A stretch of 64,000 nucleotides of DNA from Aselliscus stoliczkanus (taxonomy: Eukaryota > Chordata > Mammalia > Chiroptera > Hipposideridae), in contig CM066737.1 of NCBI GenBank assembly GCA_033961575.1, forward strand, positions 48,708,771-48,772,770, given 5' to 3'. This document shows positions 11,184 through 20,957 of this stretch, piece after piece (the first letter of the stretch is position 1; every line of letters starts with the position of its first letter). The position numbers were made by a program, and so were the translations under genes. The notes beneath the pieces are model-generated. The model had not been told where the DNA came from, did not search any database, and worked only from the letters and a program-made list of their open reading frames with translations.

Positions 11184-12386
11184 TGAGGTGAGCCTCTCAA
11201 AATCTCTCCTGGAATTTACAAAAATTGAACAGCTATAATTCCATAAAGGAAACCCTGAACAGCAGACAGGAAAGACTAAGAGACACACAATTGGAGTCAT
11301 CTAAAGGTGGGCAAATTGGGTGAGCAGGGGAGGAAGGAAAGGGGAACAGAGGAGATGAGTGCCATGAATTGTCTGCAGTACACAGATAAGAGCTCGGAAT
11401 TGTGAGCTCCCTGCATCCTGGAGCTACTGCAGTTGCAGGAGGGGAATAATTTGGACTTCTAGCACTCCACTTATGGCCCACAGTCCCACCTGAGGTGTCA
11501 GCATATAAAATGGCTGAACCCAACACTCATAGCAGAAACCTCAGAGCAAAAACTGAGGGAAGAAGGGTGAGAATGGTGGTTTAAGCTCTCACTGCCAAGT
11601 AGAGGAAAGAAGACATAGGCACGGAGCCTCACCGACACCTCAACACCCTCCCAGAGCTCACCCCATCCCACCTTACCAGTGCTAGAAGTGGAACAGTAGC
11701 AGTGTTAGACCAAAAGAACAGAATATTTGCAGTTATGAGAACTATGGCACAGAATCATGGCCAAAGTAGTTCAGGTGAAGGGGAGGGAGCCTTGGGAGCA
11801 GGACTGGCTATGCTGGCGGTCACAGCAATTACTCAGAGCCACCTCTCACAACCCATCCCACTCCTGCTACCACCAATATGGGCAGATCTCTGCAGGGGTA
11901 AACAGAGCTACTGAAACACACAGGCTCCGAATTGGGCACAGGAAGAGCTTTGGAATTTCAGAAACTCTGCACATCCCCCTACATTGGTGATGACCTGAGA
12001 CCTAGGTGACCTGTTCACAGAGAAGCAGCCCATATTTCAGGGAAACCTCCCACCCCTATTGTGTGAGAAGCCAGAAAAGTAGAAGAGAAAATAAAACACT
12101 ACAGAATGAGAGAGAATAAAAGGCTGCAGCAGGAGAGAAAATAAAACATTCCACCAACACCTACTGGAAAGCAAAAGAAAGACTTTTTCCTACCAGTCTG
12201 TTGCAGGACCCACTCCTGTAGATGCCTAGGAAGAAAAATAATAATTCATTAATGGACATGAATAACCAAAATGACAAGGCAGGTTTAGAAAGAAAATGAA
12301 AAGGTTCCAGAAAATGAACTTAAAGGCATGGAAATATGTGATCGAAATGACAGAGAGTTCAAGATTGCAGTTTTTAAAAACTCGAG

Positions 12387-13440
12387 ATGAAAGAAAGCAC
12401 AGACAGGCAGTTTAATGAACTCAGAAACACAATCAAAAAACAAAATGAGGGCCGGCTGAGTGGTGCAGTGGTTAAGTGCTGGCTTGGGAAGTCAGTGGCC
12501 CCAGTTCAGGTCCCACATATGAGGGCCAGTGACACTGCCCTCAAAACAAAACAAAACAATAAAACAAAATGAAAATTTCACCAAAGAGATTGAAAATTTT
12601 AAAAAGGACTAACTAGAATTTCTGGAGATTAAGAACTCAATAAAAGACATGAAGAATGACATAGCCAGCTTAGGTGATAGAGCTGACCAGATGGAGGAAA
12701 GAATCAGTGACATCGAAGATAGAAATCTGGAAATGACACAGTTGGAAGAATGGAGAGGCTTGAGAATTAAAAGCAATGAAAGAGCTCTACAAGAGCTTTC
12801 TGAACCCATAAGAATGAACAATATAAGAATAATGGGGATACGAAAAGTAGATAAAAAGGGAGAAGGGAACAGAGAGTATATTCAAACAATAGTCTACAAG
12901 AAATTCCAAAACTTGTGGAAAGAACTGGATTCTCAAATCCAAAAAGCAAATAGAACACCTAATTAACTCAATCCAAACAGGCCTTCTCCAAGGCACATTG
13001 TATTGCAGCTGTCAAAAATTAATGACAAAAAAAGAATCCTCAGCAGCCAGGGAAAAGAATACAGTAACATACAAAGGAAAGCTCATTAGATTATCATCAT
13101 ATTTTTCATCAGAAACTCTACAAGTCAGGAGAAAGTGGAATCCAATATTCAAGCTATTGAAACAGAGAAATTATTAGCCTAGATTAACATATCCATCAAA
13201 GATATCCTTTAGATATGCAGGAGGAATAAAGACGTTTCTAGATATACAGAAGTGAGGGAAATTTCTGACATGACCTGCACAACAAGGAATACTGAAGGAG
13301 GCTATACGACCTGAAACAAAAAAGCAAAATAATGCAAAACCATTAGTAGTATTACGAACAGGCAGACAGAAGCAGGAAATGTCAACCGCTACACCAAATA
13401 AGACATTATACACTTAAACATAACACTTAGGGTAAAAAAG
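12387..13440 (+). pseudogene. Old L1 ORF1, disrupted
   Basis: The frame begins MKESTDRQFNELRNTIKKQN and is then split by a SINE (12448-12560). It resumes with MKNDIASLGDRADQMEER, the coiled coil of L1 ORF1p, and continues into a degraded RRM/CTD (SNERALQELSEPIRMNNIRI). Stops follow after 12966. The copy at 62144 lacks the SINE and serves as a paralogous empty site. Confidence 0.85.
12448..12560 (+). mobile_element. Short tRNA-derived SINE (T- form)
   Basis: Head-only SINE ending ACTGCCCTC plus an A-rich tail with CAAAA units. The TSD is AAAACAAAATGA (12436-12447 and 12561-12572). Confidence 0.95.
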
Positions 13441-14195
13441 AAATAAAAAATACTAAAAAAAAAAAAAAAAAAGAGAACATGCTACTGCAGGTTCAGAAAT
13501 CAACTCCCAGCATAAATAGGGATTTGCGACAACAAAAACATAAAGGGGAGAGAGTAAAAGTCTGAACTGGCACAAGGGGACATAGAAAAGTAGTATACTG
13601 AAGAAAACGGAATACTCTAAATATGAAATTTTCTTTTACGTACACTTAATGGTAGTCACACCCACACAAAAAAATCCAGAACTGAAATATATAACATAGA
13701 AAAAGAAGAAAAAGAGGGAAAAATCATAGAATACCACCACACTGAAATACTAGACAGCAACAAAAAGGCAAAGAAATAATAGAGACACTGCCCTACCAGA
13801 AAACCAAAGTTAGAATGATAGGAAATCCTAACATATCAATAATCACCCTAAATGTAAATGGACTGAACTCACCAATAAGAAGACACAGAGTAGCATATTG
13901 GATCAACAAACTAAACCCAACCACATGCTACCTCCAAGAGACACATCTCAGCTATAAGGACAAATACAAACTCAAAGTGAAAGGGCTGGAATTGACACTC
14001 CAAGCAAATGGTATTCAGAGAAAAGCAGGTGCAGTTATACTGATATCAGATGAAACAGACTTTAGGTTAAAAAAGGTAACAAAACACAGAGATGGACATT
14101 TCATAATGATAAAGGGGACTCTACAACAAGAAGACATAACAGTCATCAATATTTATGTCCCCAATCAGGAAGCACCAAAATATACAAAGCAACTA

Positions 14196-14276
14196 TTGGG
14201 TTGTCGGAAAAGTCATGATGCATTTTTGCAATGAAAACCATAGAAAAAATGCATCATGACTTTTCTGACAACCAAG
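14196..14276. mobile_element. 81-bp mariner-type MITE (near palindrome)
   Basis: The ends are inverted repeats of about 30 bp. The left arm starts TTGGGTTGTCGGAAAAGTC and the right arm reads GACTTTTCTGACAACCAAG. The element is bounded by TA on both sides (14194-14195 and 14277-14278). The related L1 at 63.38 kb lacks it (GCAACTACTAACAG), which gives an empty site. Size and structure resemble the MADE1 class of non-autonomous mariners. Confidence 0.93.
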
Positions 14277-14546
14277 TAAAAAACAGAACTAAAGGGAGAA
14301 ATTGACCAAAACACAATTATAATAGGGGACCTGAATACATCATTTACAGCTATGGATAGATCCTCCAAACAAAAGATAAGGAAAGAAATATCGGCCCTAA
14401 ATGACACATTAGATGAAATGGACTTAAGTGACATTTATATAGCACTTTGTCCTAGAACATCAGACTATACATTCTTTGCTAATACACATGGAACATTCTC
14501 AAGGATAGACCATATATTGGGACATAAAACTAGCTTCAGCAAATTT

Positions 14547-14648
14547 TTTTTTTTGAGAGCAGTGTCACTGGCCCTCACATGCGGCACCCGAACCGGGGCT
14601 GCTGGCTTCCCAAGCCAGCACTTAACCACCGCGCCACTCAGCTGGCCC
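14547..14648 (-). mobile_element. Short tRNA-derived SINE (T- form)
   Basis: Reverse-strand SINE in L1 ORF2. The TSD is TAGCTTCAGCAAATTT (14531-14546) and TAGCCTCAGCAAATTT (14649-14664). Confidence 0.95.
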
Positions 14649-14913
14649 TAGCCTCAGCAAATTTAAGAAGATTGAAATCATACCAAGCATATTCTGTGAT
14701 CACAAGGCTTTGAAATTAGATATCAACTGCAAAAAGAAAGCAGGAAAACACACAAATAAGTGAACATTAAACAACATACTTTTAAAGAACAACTGGGTCA
14801 AAGAACAAATAAGAGAAGGGAACAAACGATACACAGACACAAATGAAAATGAAAACACATCCTACAAAAATCTTTGTGATGCAGTGAAAGCAGTTTTAAA
14901 AAAGAAATATATA

Positions 14914-15021
14914 GGGCCGGCTGAGTGGTGCGGTGGTGAAGAGCTGGCCTAGAAAGCCAGCAGCCCCGGTTCGGTCCCACATATGAGGGCCAGTGACACT
15001 GCCCTAAAAAAAAAAAAAAAG
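14914..15021 (+). mobile_element. Short tRNA-derived SINE (T- form)
   Basis: Head followed by a pure A tail. Perfect TSD AAAGAAATATATA (14901-14913 and 15022-15034). Confidence 0.95.
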
Positions 15022-15743
15022 AAAGAAATATATATCATTACGGGCCTATCTTAAGAAAGGAGAAAAATCCCAGATAAATAACCTCTTGTTACACCTTAAA
15101 GAACTAGAAAAAGAGGATCAAATGAAACCCAAAGTCAGCAAAAGGAAGGAAATAATAAAAATAAGAATAGAACTAAATGAAATAGAGAACCAAAATACAA
15201 CAGAAAAAGTTAATGCAACAAAGAAACTGGTGCTTTGAAAAGATTAATAAAATTGACAAATTCTTGGCTAGACTCACTAAGATAAAAAGAGAAAAGACAC
15301 AAATAAACAAAATCAGAAATGAAATAGGGTAAGTTACCACAGATGCCACTAAAATACAAAGCATTATCCAAGAATACTATGAAGCACTATATGCCACCAA
15401 ATTCAATAACCTAGAAGAAATGGACGTGTTCTTCAAACATATAGCTTTCTTAGGCTAAATCACAAAGAATTGGAAAATCTAAAATAGACCGATAAACAGT
15501 AAGGGCATTGAATCAGTCATCTGAAACTTTCCCAAAAACAAAAGTCCAGACTTCAGTAGTGAATTCTGCCAAACATTTAAGGAGGGTCTAATACCTGTCC
15601 TACTCAAACTCTTCCAAAAAATTGAAGAATAGCCAATACTCCCTAAATCATTTTTGAGACCAACATTACCCTGATATCAAAACCTGGTAAAGATAACACA
15701 AAAAAATAAAATTACAAACCAATATCTCTAATGAACACAGATG

Positions 15744-15845
15744 AAGAGGATGACCTTCCCTGATAGAGGAGAGGACCGTTCTTTGGTCAAGGGTATATGA
15801 GTAGTTGCACTCCCCTGCTAGAACCTCCAAACAAGCTCTCAAGGT
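15744..15845 (+). pseudogene. RN7SK: 7SK RNA retropseudogene fragment, tailless
   Basis: This 102-bp insert is the middle of 7SK small nuclear RNA. It contains TGATAGAGGAGAGGACCG, GGTCAAGGGTATATGAGTAG and CTGCTAGAACCTCCAAAC and ends CAAGCTCTCAAGGT, diverged from 7SK at only a few positions. 7SK normally sequesters P-TEFb. This piece lacks both ends of the roughly 330-nt RNA and cannot function. It has no poly-A, yet is flanked by a perfect 16-bp TSD, CTAATGAACACAGATG (15728-15743 and 15846-15861), inside old L1 ORF2. The identity is from my recall of the 7SK sequence. Confidence 0.92.
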
Positions 15846-15861
15846 CTAATGAACACAGATG

Positions 15862-16610
15862 CAAAAAATGCTAAACAGAATTCTAGCAAATCGAATGCAA
15901 CAATGCATTAAAAAAATTATACATCACGACCAAGTAGGATTCATCCCAGGGGCACAAGGATGGTTCAACATATGCAAATCAATCAATGTGTTACACCACA
16001 TAAACAAAATAAAGGACAAATATCATATGAATATATCATTAGATGTAGAAAAGCATTTGATAAGATACAACATCCATTTATGATTAAAACAGTTAATAAA
16101 ATGGATATAGAAGGGAAATACCTTAACATAATAAAGGCCATATATGACAAATCCTCAGCTAATATCATAATTAATGGTGGAAAACTGAAGCCCTTTGCTC
16201 TATGTTTAGGAACATGACAGGACTGTCCCCTTTCACCTCTGCTTTTCAACATCGTATTGGAAGTCCTAGACACAGCAATCAGGCAAGAGAAAGGAATGAA
16301 AGGCATCCAAATAGAGAATGAAAAATTGTCACTTTTTGCAGATGACATGATGTAGAAAACTGTGAGGATCCCTCCAAAAATGGTATTAGAAACCATAAAT
16401 GAATACAGTAAAGTTGTTGGCTACAAAATCAACGTACAAAAGTCCATTGCATTCCTATACACTAACAATGAAATCTCAGAAAAAGAAATAATAAAAGCAA
16501 TTCCTTTTTGCAGTTGCAAAAAAAGAATAAAATGCTTAGGAATACACTTAACCAAGGATGTGAAAGACCTTTACGCTAAAAACTATGACATTTTTAAAAG
16601 AAATTGAAGA
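15862..16610 (+). pseudogene. Old L1 ORF2 reverse transcriptase region, decayed
   Basis: Frames give [20 protein letters not shown] and [20 protein letters not shown], then [20 protein letters not shown] and a FADD catalytic motif encoded at about 16337. These are the conserved RT blocks of L1, but stops and shifts (TGA at 16216, TAG at 16352) break the frame. Confidence 0.88.
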
Positions 16611-16756
16611 AAACACAAAGAAATGGAAAGATATTCCATATTCATGCATTGGAAGAATCAACACAGTTAAAATGGTCATATTACCCAAAGCAATATGCAG
16701 GTTTAATGCAATCACCATCAAAATCTCAATGACATTTAAAAAAAAATAGAACTAGA

Positions 16757-16862
16757 GGGCTGGCCGAGTGGTGCAGTGGTTAAGCGCTGGCCTGGGAAGC
16801 CAGTGGCCCCGGTTCGGTCCCACATATAAGGGCCAGTGACACTGCCCTCAAAAAAAAAAAAG
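16757..16862 (+). mobile_element. Short tRNA-derived SINE (T- form)
   Basis: Perfect TSD AAATAGAACTAGA (16744-16756 and 16863-16875). Head begins GGGCTGGCCGAGTGG. Confidence 0.95.
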
Positions 16863-17015
16863 AAATAGAACTAGAAATCATCAGACATGTATGGAATAAC
16901 AAAAGACCCCAAATAGCCAAAGCAATCCTAAGAAACAGAACAAAGCTGGACATATTACACTCCCTGATTTTAGCTTGTACTACAGGGCAACATTAATCAA
17001 AACAGTATGGTATTG

Positions 17016-17132
17016 GGCCGGCCAAGTGGCGCAGTGATTAAGCACTGGCTTGGGAAGCCAGCGGCTCTGGTTCGGTCCCACATATGAGGGCCAGTGACAC
17101 TGCCCTCAAAAAACAAAACAGAAACAAACAAA
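17016..17132 (+). mobile_element. Short tRNA-derived SINE, first of a same-site pair
   Basis: Preceded by AAAACAGTATGGTATTG (16999-17015) and followed by the same 17-mer at 17133-17149. The A tail contains CAAAACAGAAAC units. A second, long SINE begins immediately after the middle TSD. Confidence 0.95.
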
Positions 17133-17149
17133 AAAACAGTATGGTATTG

Positions 17150-17618
17150 GGCCGGCCAAGTGGCACATTGTTTAAGAGCTGGCTTGGGACGCCAGTGGCC
17201 CCAGTTTGGATCCCATATATGAGGGCCAGTGACACTGCCCTCGACAGCTAAGATGGTGAACAACAGCTCCACCTGGAGATGGGCTGCTGTGAGTCCCCAG
17301 GGCGGCATAGCTGCAGTCCCTGCTGCAATGGGCTGCCACAGGCTACAGTGAGTGGCCGGCAGCCAGCATGAGTGGCTGATAGCCGATGTGAGCTGCCAAG
17401 AGCCACTGTGAGAGGTCGTCCAGAGTTTGGCAACCAATCTACCTCACCGAAGAAGAGCGCAATGATGATACCAACATGGGCTAGGGAAGCAATGTCCTCC
17501 ACAACTACACTGAACAAAAGGAAGCAACTTGTCTGTTCCCCTTCCCCGGTTCCCCAATGCTGTTCCCCTCCCCCAATTCCCCAATAAAATCTTTAAAAAC
17601 AAAAGGAAACAAAACAAA
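17150..17618 (+). mobile_element. Long composite SINE (T+), second of a same-site pair
   Basis: Full long form: tRNA-like head, ACTGCCCTC, a body starting GACAGCTAAGATGGTGAAC, and a tail CCCCAATAAAATCTTTAAAA. It is flanked on both sides by AAAACAGTATGGTATTG (17133-17149 and 17619-17635). The same 17-mer also precedes the short SINE at 17016, so three TSD copies bracket two SINEs. Confidence 0.95.
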
Positions 17619-17639
17619 AAAACAGTATGGTATTGGCTA

Positions 17640-18667
17640 AAGGACAGACACACAGACCAGTAGAATAGAATTCAGAATCCAGAAATAAACCATACATATG
17701 GACAGATATTTTTCAACAAAGAAGCCAAAAATATACAATGGAGAAAAGACAGCCTCTTCAATAAATGGTGCCGGGAGAATTGGAAAGCCACATGCAAAAC
17801 AATGAAAGTAGACTGTTGTATGTTACCATGTACCAAAATTAATTCCAAATGGGTCAAAGACCTCAACATAAGCACTGAAACCATAAACTGCATAGAAGAA
17901 AACATAGGTACTAAACTTATGAACCTAGGGTTGAAAAAACATTTTATGAATTTGACCTCAATAGCAAAGGAAGTAAAAGCTAAAATAAGTGCATGGGACT
18001 ATATCAAGCTAAAAAGCTTCTGTACAGCAAAAGAAACCATCAACAAAATAAAGAGGCAACCAACTGAATGGGAGAAAATTTTTGCAAACAATACCACTGA
18101 TAAAGGGTAATGTCCAAAATACATAAGGAACTCATACAACTCAACAACAAAAAACAAACAATACAATTAAAAAATGGGCAGAGGACCTGAATAGACATTT
18201 CTCTAAAGAACACATCCAGATGGCCAATAGACATGAAAAAATGCTCAACATCGGTAATCATCAGAGAAATGCAAATAAAACCCACAATGAGATATCACCT
18301 CACACCAGTTAAAATGGCTATCAACAAGACAAATAATAGCAAGTGTTGGAGAGGCTGTGAAGAAAAAGGAATCCTCATACAGAGATTGCTGCAGCTACTA
18401 TGGAAGGCAGTGTGGAGATTCCTCAAAAAATTAAGAATAGAATTACCATATGCCCTATAAATTCCTCTCTTGGGTATCTACCCCCCAAAATGAAAACATT
18501 TATCAATAAAGATATATGTACTCTGATGTTTATTGCAGCTTTGTTTACAGTGGCCAAGACATGGAAACAACCAAAGTGTCCTACCATAGATGATTGGATA
18601 AAGAAGTTGTGGTATATACACAATGGAATACTATTTTGCCATAAGAAAAGATGAAATAGTACCATTT
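17640..18667 (+). pseudogene. Old L1 ORF2 C-terminal region
   Basis: Translations such as [20 protein letters not shown] and [20 protein letters not shown], then [20 protein letters not shown], match the L1 ORF2 C-terminus. It is frameshifted, and interrupted at 18679 by the younger L1. The ORF2 tail resumes at 25300. Confidence 0.85.
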
Positions 18668-18820
18668 GAGACAACATGGGAGTTCCGGTAAGATGGCAGA
18701 ATAGACGGACGCTGTCCGAACTGCCTCCCAGGATCACATCAAAATTACAAATAATTTATGCAACATTTAACCTTGGAAGTCCCCTGAACATTAGATGAAC
18801 AGAACCTCTAAACAAAAGAC

Positions 18821-19285
18821 CTAAAGAGGAGGCCACGTCAAGTCTGGTAGGAGGGGCGCCAATGAGAGAGGGTGAGCCCAGTGAGGGATGCCCAGCTGTG
18901 TGGAGAGGCTTCTCCGGTTGGGGGAGAGACCCTCCAGCCCCACACTTAGCTCACTAGCCCAGAGTTGCTTTGCCAGGAAGAGGAATTCCACGATAGTGGG
19001 CAGCAGAAATGAGGGAGGACTCTCTTTGCAAGACTCGGTGAAGCCGGGGGCAGATGGAGAACCAGTGGAGCCGGCGCACGGGTTCGCTCGCCAGCGAGCA
19101 CTCACCAGGTTCTTGTCGGAGGGAGTGGCTGCATGAGCTGGGCCCAGAAGCCTGTCGGGAGGGACTGAACTGAGCACCTTTGGTGCAGAAGCTGGAGGTT
19201 TTGGGATTGTTGTTCCTCTGGTGCGGCGCTTGCACAGAAGCGGCGTACAGGAGGCCGCCATTTTTTCAAGGTTGGGCCCTCCCAT
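18821..19285 (-). other. Antisense open frame in L1 5' UTR (MGGPN frame)
   Basis: An open frame of 154 codons on the strand opposite to L1 starts MGGPNLEKMAASCTPLLCK. The corresponding frames in two other L1 copies begin with the same MGGPN Met: 5114-5377 (+) and 42322-42597 (-), 87 and 91 codons. It is Ser/Pro/Ala/Leu-rich, with no known domain or signal peptide seen. It could be a chance open frame in CpG-rich sequence or an analogue of the antisense ORF0 of primate L1. Confidence 0.3.
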
Positions 19286-19800
19286 GGAGGGTCAGAGCCA
19301 GGATCCCATTGGTCTGGTGAACTTGGCGCAGGAGTGCGTGAGTGCGTGAGTGCGTGCGTGCGCATGCAGCCTTGGATTCCCACCCTCCGCCCTGCTTGTG
19401 TTGCGTTGCCAGGGAAATGCCTGGCGGGTGCCCTCCGGCTGCTCACTGAGACACAGGAGTGCGCGAGCGGCCTTGGGTCCCCACCCTCCGCCCTGCTTGT
19501 GCGGCGTTTCCAAAGAAACACTAGGCGGGTGCCCTCTGGCTGCATCAGATTGCTCACTGAAACGTGCGTGAGCCACCTTGGGTCCCCACCATCTGCCCTA
19601 CTTGTGCTGCATTTCCAAGGAAACGCCAGTGGGTGCCCTCCGGCTCCATCAGGCTGCTCACTGAGACGCAGGAGTGTGTAAGCTGCCTTGGATCCCCACC
19701 CTCCGCCCTGCTTCAGCTGCGTTGCCAGGGAAACGCAGGGCAGGTGTTCTCCAGCTGCATCACTCTGTTCACTGAGACTCAGTAGCAGACAACCTGCAAC
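18830..19800 (+). promoter_or_regulatory. CpG-rich L1 5' UTR, probable internal promoter
   Basis: A region rich in CG dinucleotides precedes ORF1 and is strikingly GC-rich against the AT-rich surroundings. L1 5' UTRs are known to hold the internal Pol II promoter. The assignment here is by position and composition only. Confidence 0.5.
19374..19795 (+). repeat. Four tandem monomers in L1 5' UTR
   Basis: Four imperfect units each begin near CCCACCCTCCGCCCTGCTT-like sequence. Their anchors lie at 19381, 19482, 19587 and 19697, so spacing is 101, 105 and 110 bp. Each ends with GCTCACTGAGAC-like sequence and a GTGCGNGAGC spacer. The L1 copies at 5.0 kb and 42.7 kb show about two such units. Tandem promoter monomers are known in mouse L1. 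Confidence 0.85.
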
Positions 19801-19934
19801 AACCAGTGAAGATTTTTTTTTTTTTGGGAGTAAGCACGATTCCAGAGCACACGGCAGCTAATTGTGGAAAGCTCACTGCAACCCTGAGAAAGTGATCTGC
19901 AGATTAAAGAGGATGGAGAGCCCCCCCAAACTCT

Positions 19935-19983
19935 TCCCTTTTTTTTTTCTTTTTTTTTCTATTTTCTTTTCTCTTCTTTCTAG
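19935..19983 (+). promoter_or_regulatory. Polypyrimidine tract and splice-acceptor-like CTAG
   Basis: A tract of almost 50 pyrimidines, interrupted only by single A bases, ends TTCTTTCTAG|GTGATCT, 33 nt upstream of the ORF1 ATG (20017). It has the form of a 3' splice site. The homologous point is the exact breakpoint of the missing segment in the L1 at 42.0 kb. Confidence 0.6.
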
Positions 19984-20016
19984 GTGATCTATCTAACACA
20001 ACAAAGCATTCACAGA

Positions 20017-20901
20017 ATGACAGCCAGAATGAAAAAACAAAGAAACATGTCCCAAGTAAAAGATCAGAAGAAAACTTTAGAAATGGAACTAAATGAAACA
20101 GAGATATCCAAACTTTCAGAGACAGAGTTTAGAACACTGATGATAAGAATGTTTAAGGAACTTAGCGAGGACATAAAGCAAGATAGGGAAACCATAAAAA
20201 ACAACGTGGTAGAACTGAAGAATACAATAACTGAAATGAAGAACATACTCTAAGGAATCACCAGTAGAGTAGACGAAGCAGAGGAGCGGATCAGTGAATT
20301 AGAAGACAAAATAGCAGAAATCACCCAGCTGGAACAACAAAAAGAAAAAAGAATAAAAAAGAATGAAAATAGTTTAAGAGACCTCTGGGACAACATGAAA
20401 CGCAGCAATCTTCACGTCATAGGAATACGAGAAGGAGAAGAGAAGAAGCAAGGGATTGAGAATGTATTTAAAGAAATAATGACTGAAAACTTCCCTACCA
20501 TGGTGAAGGAAATCGACATACAAGCCCAGGACGTACAGAGAGTTCCTAACAGGCTGAATCCAAACAGGCCCACACCAAGACACATCACAGTTAAAATGGC
20601 AAAGGTTACAAACAGAGACAGAATCCTAAAAGCAGCAAGAGAAAGACAGCAGGTTACATACAAAGGAACTCCTATAAGACAAACAGATGACTTTTCTTTA
20701 CAAACTCTGCAGGCCAGAAGGGAATGGCAGGAGATATTCAAAGTGACACAAAATAAAGGTCTACAACCAAGATTGCTCTACCCAGCATGGCTATCACTTA
20801 AAATTGAAGGAGAGATAAAGAGCTTCTCAGAAAAGAATAAGCTTAAGGAGTTCATTACCACCAAGCCAGCATTGCAGGAAATGTTAAAAGGGCTTTTTTA
20901 A
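20017..20901 (+). pseudogene. L1 ORF1 (RNA-binding chaperone), one premature stop
   Basis: A 294-codon frame from ATG at 20017 (MTARMKKQRNMSQVKDQKKT) to TAA at 20899. ORF1p is the trimeric RNA-binding protein of the L1 RNP. Order: basic N-terminus, coiled coil (about residues 25-120, e.g. RISELEDKIAEITQLEQQK), RRM (about 125-220, LHVIGIREGEE onward) and a CTD with RERQQVTYKGTPIRQTDDFS. The single visible lesion is an in-frame TAA at 20251-20253, after MKNIL. The same frame continues unbroken afterwards, so the element died recently relative to other copies. Confidence 0.93.
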
Positions 20902-20957
20902 ACAGAAGAAAGGGGAAAACAAGCTAACCCAGGAAGACAAGAAATACAAATAACAAA

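Larger units (their letters stand above)
13815..14730 (+). pseudogene. Old L1 ORF2 endonuclease domain, interrupted
   Basis: The frame from 13815 reads MIGNPNISIITLNVNGLNSP, then LQETHLSYKDKYKLKVKG and VILISDETDFRLKK, the L1 endonuclease N-terminal part. The MITE at 14196-14276 and the SINE at 14547-14648 break it. A GDLNTSFTAMDRSSKQ-like block follows at about 14330, corresponding to the GDFNT catalytic motif. Dead. Confidence 0.88.
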
